Assembly: GCA_904502075.1 (NCBI GenBank)
Contig: CAJGDL010000026.1
Coordinates: 1 to 16,065, forward strand
Length of the DNA stretch: 16,065 nucleotides
DNA from: an uncultured Alistipes sp.
GTDB lineage: Bacteria; Bacteroidota; Bacteroidia; Bacteroidales; Rikenellaceae
Direction of reading: 5' to 3'
Part shown: positions 7,471 through 14,766 of the stretch, piece by piece
How positions within the stretch are numbered: the stretch's first letter is position 1
How the letters are laid out: the number at the start of each line of letters is the position of its first letter
Notes under the pieces: generated by a model
The model's input: the letters and a program-made list of their open reading frames with translations, nothing else
The model's database searches: none
What the model was told of the DNA's origin: nothing
Position numbers and translations under genes: made by a program

Positions 7471-8536
7471 TGTGTTTGTCGCCGGTGTTGTATTTTACTT
7501 CGTCGATGTATTTGCGCAGGTGCTGCTCGCTCGAGCGAGGGCAGATCATCAGCACATCCTCGGTGTCGACCACGATGTAGTCTTTTAAGCCGTCGATTAC
7601 AGCCACCTTCCCCTTGGGGAGGGAGATGATGCACGAGCGGGTATCGTAGGTGTAGCAACCTTCGCGAGGCTTGGTGTTGGCATAGCGATCTTTGCGTCCC
7701 TCACGGTAGAGCGACCCCCAGGTGCCGATGTCGCTCCAACCGAAGTCGCCACAGCGCACATAAGCGTTGTCGGCCTGCTCCATCACGCCGTAGTCGATCG
7801 AGATGCCGCGACACTCGGAGTAGACGCGCTCGAGGGCTGCGGCCTCCTCCGGAGTTCCCAAGGCGGGGAGGATCGATTGGAAGAGTGCGAATGTCTCCGG
7901 CTGGTGGCGCTCCAAGGCGGCGATGATGTCGCGTGCCTTCCAGATGAAGATGCCTGAGTTCCAGAAAAACTCACCGCATAGCACAAAGGTTTGCGCCAAC
8001 TCCAGGTTGGGTTTCTCGGTGAAGCTCTTGACCTTGGAGATTTGGGCGTCGTCCGAAATTTGGATGTAGCCGTAGCCGGTTTCGGGACGTGTGGGGCGGA
8101 TGCCGACGGTCATCAGGGCCTCGTTTTCCCGCGTGAAGTCGATGCACTCGGTGATCACGGAGCGCAGAGCCTCCTCCTGCAACACGAGGTGATCCGACGG
8201 CGTGACCACCATGCGGGCCGAGGGGTCCTCCTTGAGGAGTTTGTGCGCAGCGAAGGCAATGCAGGGGGCGGTATTGCGCCCGACAGGTTCGCAGAGTACC
8301 TGCTCGGGGCTCAATTCAGGTAGGTGTTGAAGCACCATTTCGCGGTAACGGATGTTGGTTACTACGCGGAATTGCTCGGCGGGAAAGAGCGGGAGAAAGC
8401 GCTCAAAAGTGTGTCGGATCAACGACTTGCCGGTGCCCAAAATGTCCAAAAACTGCTTGGGTCTATCGGCGCGGCTCTCGGGCCAAAAGCGGGTGCCAAT
8501 GCCTCCGGCCATGATGACACAATAGGTGTTTTTCAT
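7466..8536 (-). CDS. manC: Mannose-1-phosphate guanylyltransferase
   Basis: ManC makes GDP-mannose from mannose-1-phosphate and GTP in the cytoplasm, supplying GDP-mannose and GDP-fucose for capsule, O-antigen and glycoprotein glycans. The nucleotidyltransferase signature AGGIGTRFWPESRADRPKQF is at residues 10-29. Further family motifs are VTPSDHLV, KSFTEKPNLE, FFWNSGIFIW and GDFGWSDIGTWGSLY. The protein is 356 residues, so it is the single-function form; the cupin phosphomannose isomerase domain of ~470-residue bifunctional enzymes is absent. The frame is open up to an ATG at 8665, but the family N-terminus begins at MKNTYCVIMAGG, and a promoter at 8620-8651 lies inside the longer version, so 8536 is the start chosen. 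The stop codon lies in the first unit of the tandem repeat. Confidence 0.95.
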   Translation of the reverse strand: MKNTYCVIMAGGIGTRFWPESRADRPKQFLDILGTGKSLIRHTFERFLPLFPAEQFRVVTNIRYREMVLQHLPELSPEQVLCEPVGRNTAPCIAFAAHKLLKEDPSARMVVTPSDHLVLQEEALRSVITECIDFTRENEALMTVGIRPTRPETGYGYIQISDDAQISKVKSFTEKPNLELAQTFVLCGEFFWNSGIFIWKARDIIAALERHQPETFALFQSILPALGTPEEAAALERVYSECRGISIDYGVMEQADNAYVRCGDFGWSDIGTWGSLYREGRKDRYANTKPREGCYTYDTRSCIISLPKGKVAVIDGLKDYIVVDTEDVLMICPRSSEQHLRKYIDEVKYNTGDKHI

Positions 8537-8569
8537 CGTATTGGTAGTTTTTATTTTTCGGTTTTGTTG

Positions 8570-8607
8570 CCCGGGGCGGCTCGTTGGTTGGCGTGGCAGC
8601 CCCCGGG
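8570..8607 (-). other. GC-rich stem-loop in the manC 5' leader
   Basis: CCCGGGG (8570-8576) pairs perfectly with CCCCGGG (8601-8607) around a 24-nt loop. On the minus strand this places a 7-bp, all-GC stem within a few bases of the expected transcription start, about 34 nt before the manC ATG. The rest of the leader is A-rich and unstructured-looking. It could be a 5' stabilising hairpin or just a chance structure; no known riboswitch is recognised. Confidence 0.4.
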
Positions 8608-8619
8608 TATTTTGTTTTA

Positions 8620-8651
8620 CAAATGTACGAAATATTTGTCGGAAGGGCAAA
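8620..8651 (-). promoter_or_regulatory. Promoter of manC (Bacteroidota -33/-7 type)
   Basis: On the minus strand TTTG (8651-8648) is followed by a 20-bp spacer and TACATTTG (8627-8620), an exact match to the Bacteroidota housekeeping consensus TAnnTTTG with a -33 TTTG. Transcription should start near 8613-8616, giving a leader of roughly 80 nt before the ATG at 8536. Confidence 0.8.
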
Positions 8652-8733
8652 TATTTTTCGGCCAAGATGAACCTAAAAGTGTACCAAAAAGACGCTTTCT
8701 TGCGTTAATGCACCGAAAATGAGAAATTTTTTG

Positions 8734-8741
8734 TACCTTTG
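8734..8741 (+). promoter_or_regulatory. Probable -7 element of the pssA promoter
   Basis: TACCTTTG matches TAnnTTTG exactly and lies 56 bp before the pssA ATG. No good TTG sits 19-21 bp upstream, so the -33 half is weak. The start site would be near 8748, giving a leader of about 50 nt. It is divergent from the manC promoter, and about 80 bp separate the two elements. Confidence 0.6.
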
Positions 8742-8797
8742 CAACCTATTGTGCGGCTATTCGTAGCGCGAGTGTCGCCAGAAAAATATGTTTAGCG

Positions 8798-9526
8798 ATG
8801 AAGATACGACTCTTTACCATCCCGAATTTGGTCACGCTGTGTAATCTGCTGTGTGGCTCGATGGCCGCCCTGACGGCCCTCACCGGGGGCGACCTTTCGG
8901 TAGCCTTTTGGTTTATTCTGGCTGCTGCCGTGTGTGATTTTCTGGATGGTCTGACGGCTCGTCTTTTGAACTCCTATTCGGGAATTGGGGTCGAGTTGGA
9001 TTCGTTGGCCGATATGGTGAGTTTCGGATTTGCCCCTGCAGCCATTCTCTATCAACTCTTCTCGCAGGCCCAAAGCCATTGGGCGTGGAGCGAAGAGGCC
9101 CTCCTTTGGGGTGGTTGTTCGCTCTTCTTGCTGACGGCTTTTTCGGCCCTACGCTTGGCGAAATTCAATGTCGATGAGGAGCAGCATTCCGAGTTTACGG
9201 GGCTTCCGACCCCCGCTGCCGCCCTCTTCTGCACCTCGCTGGGGTGGCTTGTGGCCGAGGGTCGTTTGGAACTCTCCTCGGAGGTGATTTGTGCGGTGGC
9301 TTGGCTCCTTGCGCTGCTTTTGATCTCGCCAATCCGTATGTTTTCGTTTAAATTCTCGGGCTTTGGTTGGCGTGGAAACGGCCTCCGATACCTCTTCGCT
9401 TTGACGGCTGTGGCACTCTTTGCCTGGTTGCGCGTGGGGGCGGTGCCTCTGATTATCCTGCTCTATGTCTTTGTTTCGACCATCCGGCATTGCCTTTGCC
9501 AAAAGGGGTGTTCGAAGAAAAAATAG
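8798..9526 (+). CDS. pssA: CDP-diacylglycerol--serine O-phosphatidyltransferase
   Basis: PssA is an inner-membrane enzyme that joins serine to CDP-diacylglycerol to form phosphatidylserine, the precursor of phosphatidylethanolamine. The full CDP-alcohol phosphatidyltransferase signature D-x2-DG-x2-AR-x8-G-x3-D-x3-D is present: D47, D50, G51, A54, R55, G64, D68 and D72, the aspartates that hold the catalytic metal. The 242-residue length and several hydrophobic segments fit the integral-membrane (type II) form. The N-terminus TIPNLVTLCNLLCGSMA is typical of the family and supports the ATG at 8798. The C-terminus is short and basic with three cysteines. The decarboxylase gene psd, often adjacent in Bacteroidota, is not next to it here. 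The porin gene starts 51 bp downstream. Confidence 0.93.
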   Translation: MKIRLFTIPNLVTLCNLLCGSMAALTALTGGDLSVAFWFILAAAVCDFLDGLTARLLNSYSGIGVELDSLADMVSFGFAPAAILYQLFSQAQSHWAWSEEALLWGGCSLFLLTAFSALRLAKFNVDEEQHSEFTGLPTPAAALFCTSLGWLVAEGRLELSSEVICAVAWLLALLLISPIRMFSFKFSGFGWRGNGLRYLFALTAVALFAWLRVGAVPLIILLYVFVSTIRHCLCQKGCSKKK

Positions 9527-9546
9527 AGGTTTTTAAAAATTTTTAT

Positions 9547-9554
9547 TATATTTG
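9547..9554 (+). promoter_or_regulatory. Possible -7 element before the porin gene
   Basis: TATATTTG matches TAnnTTTG exactly in an AT-rich stretch between pssA and the porin gene. No TTG lies at the right distance upstream. The implied leader is only about 15 nt. It may give the porin and transglycosylase genes a promoter separate from that of pssA. Confidence 0.45.
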
Positions 9555-9577
9555 CAGCCGAAAACGGTAGAAGTTTG

Positions 9578-11719
9578 ATGCGTAGCGTGTTGTATATCTT
9601 AGGAGTGCTCCTTGCGGGGATGTTTGTGGCGATGCCGCAAACCGCCTTGGCGCAGCTCGATGTGGGCAATACCCGCAGAAACCTTCCGGGGTTGGATCAG
9701 ACTTCGGATCAGGCGCTCTACGGCTCCAACCCCTATGCCTCCGAAGAGGAGGGCGAGCCCCACGATCCGTCGGATACTACGCGCAAGGAGAAGAAGCCAC
9801 GAAAACCGTTGGAGTCCTACTTCTTTAGCGACTCCATCCGCGCGTTGCCCTCCTTCCAGTGGACTGTCAAGCGTGATTACAACCGCATTGAACTGCAACC
9901 GATGGACACCACTTTGATGGATTGGCGTATCGACTACCCGATCTACCGCAAAGGGGTGGGCGACATCACGATCGGTGCGTTGGGTCAATCCTCGATGCCG
10001 ACCGACTATTTCGAGCGCAACACCTCGCAGGAGTTCACCTTCTCGCAGCCCTACGATGCCTACACCTACCAGATGGAGAATGTTCCCTTCTACAACCTGA
10101 AGAAGCCCTACATGAATATGACCTACCTGGAGTCGGGACAGAAGAAGTATCGCGAGGAGCACTTTACCATTACGTTGGCGCACAACATCTCCCCCTCGAC
10201 CGGTTTTAATATCAACTACAAGGCGCGAGGTACGCGCGGACAGTACGATTGGTCGCGTACGAAGAACCACAACTTCTCGGCCGCCTTCTCCCACACCGGT
10301 AAGCGTTATTCGCTCCATGCCGCCTACTTCAACAACCACATCGAACAGCAGGAAAACGGAGGCGTGGTCGGTGAGTGGGCCATTGTCGATACCACCTACG
10401 AGATGCCCTCGGGTGTGCCGATGAAGCTCTCGAATTCGCAGGCCGAAAACATCTACCGCAACAACGGCTTCTTCGTCGTGCAGAGTTACGGTATTCCGCT
10501 TCTACCCGTGACCGAGAGCGACTTCTCGATTGCCCATCTGCCAGCCGTATACCTCGGACACTCGTTCGAGTACAACGCCTGGAGCAAGGTCTACAGCGAT
10601 ATTCGAAAAACCTATATCAATGAGCGTGGTTCGAAGGACGATAAGGGAAACTTTATCCCCACCGAACACGAATATTACGAAAATTGGTACATCAACCCCA
10701 CCCAGACGCGCGACTCGATCCGAGAGCAGAGGATCTCGAATCGTCTCTTTGTGCAGGCGCAGCCGTGGAATCGCGACGGGGTGGTGGGTACGCTGAACGG
10801 AGGTGTCGGCTTTGATCTGCACACCTACTCGCAGCTGGCCCTTGGTAGTTTTGTGACCGGCCGTTACGAAAAGACGAAGCGCTCGTCGTTCTATGTCTAC
10901 GGTTCGGTCGATGGTAAGATCCGACGGTATGTCGATTGGGGAGCCGACGTGAAGTTCTACCCCTCGGGCTACCGCGGAGGCGATCTTTCGGTCGGAGGCC
11001 ACCTCTCGCTGACGGCCAAGATCAAGCAGCGTCCCCTGATTCTCGACGGTAGCTTCCGCATGGAGCGCCGTTCGCCGGGTTTCTGGCAGGAGAATCTATT
11101 CTCAAACCACTATGTGTGGTTTACTCCTTTGTCCAAGGAGACTGACACCCGTTTTGAGGTGAGTTTGCGGATTCCCGACCATGCCTTCGAGGTTGCCTTC
11201 AAGCAGGGCGTGGTAACCGACAAAATCTACTATGGCGCCGACAGCCGCATTACGCAGGATGCCGGTAGCGTAAGCCTCACGAGTGTGTATGCTCGCAAGG
11301 ATTTCCGCCTCGGCGGATTTCACTTAGACCACAGGGTATTGTTGCAGTGGAGCTCGAATCAGGAAGTAGTCCCTGTTCCCCTTCTGAGTGCCTATCTCTC
11401 CTATTACTATGAGTTTTGGGTGGTCAGAAATGTGCTTCGATTGCAGTTGGGTCTCGATTGCCGTTACCATACGGAGTTCTATGCTCCGGGGTACAATCCG
11501 GCACTCTCGGCCTTCTACAATCAGCGCGATGTCGAGACGGGAAATTATCCCTATACCGATGTCTTTCTTATGGGAAAATGGAAGAGAATGCGTATTTTCT
11601 TAAAGTACCAGCATCTGAATCTTGATCTTTATGGCGGTAACCGATACTTCTCGGCGGCCGGCTACCCGCTCAATCCGGGTATGTTCAAGATCGGAATCTC
11701 TTGGGGTTTCTATGATTAG
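9578..11719 (+). CDS. Outer-membrane beta-barrel, Bacteroidota 'putative porin' (Porin_10-like)
   Basis: This 713-residue exported protein is predicted to form an outer-membrane barrel. The signal peptide ends at ALA (about residue 25). An acidic then basic, proline-containing linker follows (about residues 30-75), leading to many alternating aromatic/hydrophobic strands. The motifs WRIDYPIYRKGVGD near residue 115, the YAPGYNPALSAFYNQ segment, GNYPYTDVFLMGKWKRMRIF, and the terminal GMFKIGISWGFYD are characteristic of this family. The C-terminal aromatic residue (FYD end) fits a BAM-assembled barrel. The solute is unknown. The ATG at 9578 is preferred over an in-frame TTG at 9575 because it gives the same signal peptide with a standard codon. 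A lytic transglycosylase gene follows 44 bp downstream, probably in the same transcript. Confidence 0.87.
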   Translation: MRSVLYILGVLLAGMFVAMPQTALAQLDVGNTRRNLPGLDQTSDQALYGSNPYASEEEGEPHDPSDTTRKEKKPRKPLESYFFSDSIRALPSFQWTVKRDYNRIELQPMDTTLMDWRIDYPIYRKGVGDITIGALGQSSMPTDYFERNTSQEFTFSQPYDAYTYQMENVPFYNLKKPYMNMTYLESGQKKYREEHFTITLAHNISPSTGFNINYKARGTRGQYDWSRTKNHNFSAAFSHTGKRYSLHAAYFNNHIEQQENGGVVGEWAIVDTTYEMPSGVPMKLSNSQAENIYRNNGFFVVQSYGIPLLPVTESDFSIAHLPAVYLGHSFEYNAWSKVYSDIRKTYINERGSKDDKGNFIPTEHEYYENWYINPTQTRDSIREQRISNRLFVQAQPWNRDGVVGTLNGGVGFDLHTYSQLALGSFVTGRYEKTKRSSFYVYGSVDGKIRRYVDWGADVKFYPSGYRGGDLSVGGHLSLTAKIKQRPLILDGSFRMERRSPGFWQENLFSNHYVWFTPLSKETDTRFEVSLRIPDHAFEVAFKQGVVTDKIYYGADSRITQDAGSVSLTSVYARKDFRLGGFHLDHRVLLQWSSNQEVVPVPLLSAYLSYYYEFWVVRNVLRLQLGLDCRYHTEFYAPGYNPALSAFYNQRDVETGNYPYTDVFLMGKWKRMRIFLKYQHLNLDLYGGNRYFSAAGYPLNPGMFKIGISWGFYD

Positions 11720-11763
11720 CGAACTCTTCGGCACGGCACAAGCTGCCCGCAATTGAAGATTTT

Positions 11764-12486
11764 ATGTTGAATCTTAGTGTTAAAAAGACATTTCTAACTT
11801 TTACGTTCTTAATTTGTCTGACCTCCTTCTACGGTTTCGAGGCGCGTTTCGATGCCCCCGTAGAGCGAATGGAGGCTGCTGCGGCACAGGCCGCAAATGA
11901 ATCGGAGGCCCTGGCTTCGTCGGAACTTCTCGCAGAGGGCGAGTACACCATTTCGGCCTACGATAACCTGATTCGCCGCGTGAGCGCCGAAGCAGGAAAC
12001 GATTGGCGACTGATGAGTGCCATCGCCTACCACGAATCGCGCTTTACGCCCGATATCGTCTCGAAGCGAGGTGCCAAGGGGCTGATGCAGATCATGCCCA
12101 TCGTGGCTCGTCAGTTCAACGTACCTCAAGAGCAGGTGCTGGATCCCGAGACCAACATTCGGTTGGCCAATCTGCTCTATAATAAAATTGCACAGATGCT
12201 GCGTCTGCCGGCCTCGACCCCTCAGCTGGATCGCATGAGCCTGATCCTGGCCTCCTACAATGGAGGGATCGGCCATGTGAGCGATGCGCGCCGCCTGGCT
12301 CGCCACTACGGTGAGAATCCCAATTCGTGGGAGGTGGTTTCGCGCTACTTGGAGCTTAAGGCTGACCCTGCCTACTACGAGCAGGAGGTGGTTCGATGTG
12401 GTCGTTTTACGGGCTATGGGCAAACCCGCGCCTATGTCAGCGATGTGATGAATCGCTACTCGAAATATTGCCGCCTGGCCAATTAA
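11764..12486 (+). CDS. Lytic transglycosylase with SLT domain
   Basis: Lytic transglycosylases cleave the MurNAc-GlcNAc bond of peptidoglycan, leaving 1,6-anhydro ends. This 240-residue protein has an N-terminal hydrophobic segment (about residues 9-24) serving as signal peptide or anchor, a low-complexity Ala/Glu stretch (about 31-57), and a C-terminal SLT (goose-lysozyme-like) domain. The catalytic glutamate is E91 in AYHESRF, followed by the family motifs GAKGLMQIMP (103-112) and LASYNGGIGHV (about 161-171). This resembles the MltF/Slt-type catalytic domain without the substrate-binding-protein module of full MltF. It should act in the periplasm. It follows the porin gene by 44 bp with no obvious promoter and ends before a two-way terminator. 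Confidence 0.92.
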   Translation: MLNLSVKKTFLTFTFLICLTSFYGFEARFDAPVERMEAAAAQAANESEALASSELLAEGEYTISAYDNLIRRVSAEAGNDWRLMSAIAYHESRFTPDIVSKRGAKGLMQIMPIVARQFNVPQEQVLDPETNIRLANLLYNKIAQMLRLPASTPQLDRMSLILASYNGGIGHVSDARRLARHYGENPNSWEVVSRYLELKADPAYYEQEVVRCGRFTGYGQTRAYVSDVMNRYSKYCRLAN

Positions 12487-12516
12487 AGGCCGGTGGGATC
12501 GACTCCGCCGAGAGTC

Positions 12517-12558
12517 AAAAAAAGAGATGGACGACCTTTTATGGTCGTCCATCTCTTT
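12517..12558. terminator. Bidirectional terminator between the lytic transglycosylase and the PfkB-family kinase
   Basis: A perfect 16-bp inverted repeat (AAAGAGATGGACGACC / GGTCGTCCATCTCTTT) surrounds a 6-nt loop. The minus strand has an unbroken run of seven T (12523-12517), the plus strand only three, so it should stop the minus-strand kinase transcript best while also serving the plus-strand transglycosylase. A smaller hairpin (GACTC/GAGTC, 12501-12515) sits just beside it. Confidence 0.88.
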
Positions 12559-12591
12559 GTGTTGAGGTGTGGGGCGCGAGGCCCCGTAAGG

Positions 12592-13593
12592 TTAGAAGAG
12601 GTAGCGCTCGGTCTTGACCTTGCGTACCAGCGAGAAGATCTCCTCCCAGGCCTCTTCGCCGAAGGTGGTACCCACCACCTCGATTACCTTGCCGGCCGTG
12701 ATGGCGCCGATCGTGCCGCACTGGCGGAGGTTCAGCCCCTCGCAGTAGGCGGCCAGGAAACCTGCGGCGTAGAAGTCGCCCGCACCCGTGGTGTCGACAC
12801 GCTTGGCGGCGGCCATGATACCGACATGCACCACCTCCTCGCGGCGCTTGATCAGGGCCCCCTTCATGCCGATCTTCACGATCACCAGGTCGCACACCTC
12901 CGAGATCGTGTTCAAGGCGTTGAGGGGCTCCTCCTCACCCGTGAAGGCACGCGCCTCGTCCTCGTTGGCAAAGAGGATATCGACGTAGTCGCGCACCAGG
13001 CCGCGCAGGAACTCGAGGTTCTCCTCCACGACATTGAAGCTGGCCAGGTCGATGGCCACCTTCAGGCCGCAGGCTTTGGCCGTCTGCATGGCCGAGCGGA
13101 TCAGTTCGTGATCCTGCACCAGGTAGCCCTCTACATAGAGGCAGTCGTAGCCATCGAAGATCGTGGGCAGAATTTCATGGGCCTTCATCTCGAGGGCGGC
13201 ACCGAGGTAGGTAACCATCGTGCGCTCGCCATCGGGAGAGATGAGCGACACGCACTTGCCCGACTTCTGTTCGCCACGCAGGATGATGGGCTCCACTCCC
13301 AGGTTTTCGAGGGCCTGCTGGAAGAAGTCGCCCGTGGTGTCGCGACCCACCTTGCCGATGAATCCCACCTTGGCTCCGAGGCGTGCCATGGCGCGGATCG
13401 TGTTGCCGGCCGAGCCGCCCAGCGAGAGCGAGTAGGGGAGGCCTGCCACCGACTTCGAAATCTCGGTCTGCAGGGCCGTGTCCACCAGGCTCATCGAGCC
13501 CTTTTTGAGTTGAAAGCGACCCAGCACCGAGTCACTCTTCAGATTTACCAACATATCGGTCAATGCGTTGCCGATACCGATTACCTTCTTCAT
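12592..13593 (-). CDS. PfkB-family carbohydrate/nucleoside kinase (adenosine kinase-like)
   Basis: This cytoplasmic ATP-dependent kinase has the ribokinase fold. The first family signature appears as SLGGSAGNTIRAMARLG (residues 57-73), and the second as DTTGAGDFYAAGFL (267-280), where GAGD forms the anion hole and D273 is the catalytic base. At 333 residues it has the length usual in this family. The N-terminus MKKVIGIGNALTDMLV and the sequence GGSAGNT resemble proteins annotated as adenosine kinase in Bacteroidota, but a sugar substrate cannot be excluded from sequence. It lies 76 bp downstream of pfkA on the same strand with a small hairpin between, so the two are probably co-transcribed. 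A strong terminator follows its stop. Confidence 0.9.
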   Translation of the reverse strand: MKKVIGIGNALTDMLVNLKSDSVLGRFQLKKGSMSLVDTALQTEISKSVAGLPYSLSLGGSAGNTIRAMARLGAKVGFIGKVGRDTTGDFFQQALENLGVEPIILRGEQKSGKCVSLISPDGERTMVTYLGAALEMKAHEILPTIFDGYDCLYVEGYLVQDHELIRSAMQTAKACGLKVAIDLASFNVVEENLEFLRGLVRDYVDILFANEDEARAFTGEEEPLNALNTISEVCDLVIVKIGMKGALIKRREEVVHVGIMAAAKRVDTTGAGDFYAAGFLAAYCEGLNLRQCGTIGAITAGKVIEVVGTTFGEEAWEEIFSLVRKVKTERYLF

Positions 13594-13638
13594 CTTATCT
13601 GTTTGTGTTTTTTGGTTTCTTCTGTTTCAGCCTATGGT

Positions 13639-13663
13639 CGGGCCCTTCTCGCGGGCCCTTCTC
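13639..13663 (-). repeat. Duplicated 12-mer forming a small hairpin between pfkA and the PfkB-family kinase
   Basis: CGGGCCCTTCTC occurs twice, at 13639-13650 and 13652-13663, one base apart. Since GGGCCC is its own reverse complement, the two copies (13640-13645 and 13653-13658) can also pair as a 6-bp GC stem with a 7-nt loop right after the pfkA stop. No U-tract follows, so it is more likely an mRNA-processing or stability element, or a weak attenuator, than a full terminator. Confidence 0.5.
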
Positions 13664-13669
13664 TGTGGT

Positions 13670-14647
13670 TTAGATCGAGAGAATTTTTACCAAATCTAAA
13701 CCCTTGCGGTTGATGGTCTTGTCGTGGTTGATCGCCTTGCGGATCGGGACATAGACCAACTCTCCGTTCTTGATGCCGATCATCACATTGCGCTGACCCT
13801 CCATGAGGGCCTCCACGGCGGCGGCACCCATTCTCGAGGCGAGGTTACGATCCACGGCCGTGGGCGATCCGCCACGCTGGATGTGTCCCAGGATCGTTAC
13901 GCGGGCATCGTACTCCGGAAACTCCTGCTTCACGCGCTCGGCAAGGCCCATCGCACCGCCTGTCTTGGGGCTCTCGGCCACCAGCACGATGGCCGAATTT
14001 TTGCTCTTGCGGAAGCCCCGGCTGATCAGTTCGGCCAGTTGGTCTACCTCGGTGTCGATCTCGGGAATGATGGCCGCCTCGGCTCCCGATGCGATGGCCG
14101 AGTTGAGGGCCAGGAAACCGGCGTTGCGCCCCATCACCTCGACAAAAAAGAGGCGTTCGTGGCTCGAAGCCGTGTCGCGCAGTTTATCCACGGCCTCCAT
14201 GATTGTGTTGAGGGCTGTGTCGTAGCCGATGGTCGAGTCGGTGCCACCCAGGTCGTTGTCGATTGTTCCCGGGAGCCCCACGATCGGCACGTCAAACTCG
14301 CGAGCAAAGGTCTCGGCTCCGGTCAGCGATCCATCACCGCCGATCACAACCAGCGCGTCGATCCCTGCGGCTTTCATATTCTCGTAGGCCTGTTTGCGCC
14401 CCTCGGGGGTGGTGAACTCCTGGCAGCGGGCCGTCTTGAGGATCGTACCTCCCAGCTGGATGATATTCGAGACCGAAGAGGAGGTAAACTCCTTGATCTC
14501 GTTCGTGACCAGGCCACGGTAGCCGCGCATGATGCCACGCACCTGAAAACCGTTGTAGATCGCCGTGCGCGTGACGGCGCGAATCGCAGCGTTCATTCCC
14601 GGGGCATCACCGCCCGATGTGAGTATTCCGATACATTGGATTGCCAT
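13670..14647 (-). CDS. pfkA: ATP-dependent 6-phosphofructokinase
   Basis: PfkA phosphorylates fructose-6-phosphate to fructose-1,6-bisphosphate, the committing step of glycolysis. The 325-residue length fits the short bacterial tetrameric form. The N-terminal ATP loop is TSGGDAPGMNA (10-20). The motif GGDGS (103-107) has glycine at 106, and PGTIDND (126-132) has glycine rather than lysine at 127; both are the residues of ATP-using rather than pyrophosphate-using enzymes. The catalytic base is D130. MGRNAGFLA binds fructose-6-phosphate, and RGYRGL (41-46) lies where effector-binding residues are in allosteric PfkA. It has its own promoter just upstream (14673-14706) and is followed by a PfkB-family kinase gene. 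Confidence 0.97.
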   Translation of the reverse strand: MAIQCIGILTSGGDAPGMNAAIRAVTRTAIYNGFQVRGIMRGYRGLVTNEIKEFTSSSVSNIIQLGGTILKTARCQEFTTPEGRKQAYENMKAAGIDALVVIGGDGSLTGAETFAREFDVPIVGLPGTIDNDLGGTDSTIGYDTALNTIMEAVDKLRDTASSHERLFFVEVMGRNAGFLALNSAIASGAEAAIIPEIDTEVDQLAELISRGFRKSKNSAIVLVAESPKTGGAMGLAERVKQEFPEYDARVTILGHIQRGGSPTAVDRNLASRMGAAAVEALMEGQRNVMIGIKNGELVYVPIRKAINHDKTINRKGLDLVKILSI

Positions 14648-14672
14648 AATCGTTTCGTTTGTGAATGAGGTT

Positions 14673-14706
14673 CAAAGATAGCGATTTTTTCAGAATCTGA
14701 TACAAA
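14673..14706 (-). promoter_or_regulatory. Promoter of pfkA (Bacteroidota -33/-7 type)
   Basis: On the minus strand TATCTTTG (14680-14673) matches TAnnTTTG exactly. TTTG (14706-14703) lies upstream with a 22-bp spacer, slightly longer than the usual 19-21. The predicted start near 14667 leaves a short leader of about 20 nt. The -33 TTTG lies in the U-tract of the preceding gene's terminator. Confidence 0.65.
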
Positions 14707-14746
14707 AACAGAGCCGTCTTTTCGCATAAAAGGGGAAAGACGGCTC
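14704..14746 (-). terminator. Rho-independent terminator after the PspC-domain gene
   Basis: On the minus strand GAGCCGTCTTT (14746-14736) pairs with AAAGACGGCTC (14721-14711) as a perfect 11-bp stem with a 14-nt loop, followed by TGTTTTTG. It lies about 20 bp after the stop of the PspC-domain gene and separates it from pfkA. Confidence 0.88.
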
Positions 14747-14766
14747 CGGTAGGAGATTGGTGGGTG

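Noticed and set aside
12493..13713. Open frame of 406 codons antisense to the PfkB-family kinase
   Set aside because: No family motif, His/Asp/Gly/Leu-rich composition, and it crosses a strong terminator hairpin; a shadow of the kinase.
13670..14647. pfkA product as a pyrophosphate-dependent phosphofructokinase
   Set aside because: The GGDGS and PGTIDND motifs carry the glycines of ATP-using enzymes, not the Asp and Lys of PPi-using ones.
13724..14668. Open frame of 314 codons antisense to pfkA
   Set aside because: Composition is shadow-like, and pfkA on the other strand has all its catalytic motifs and a promoter.
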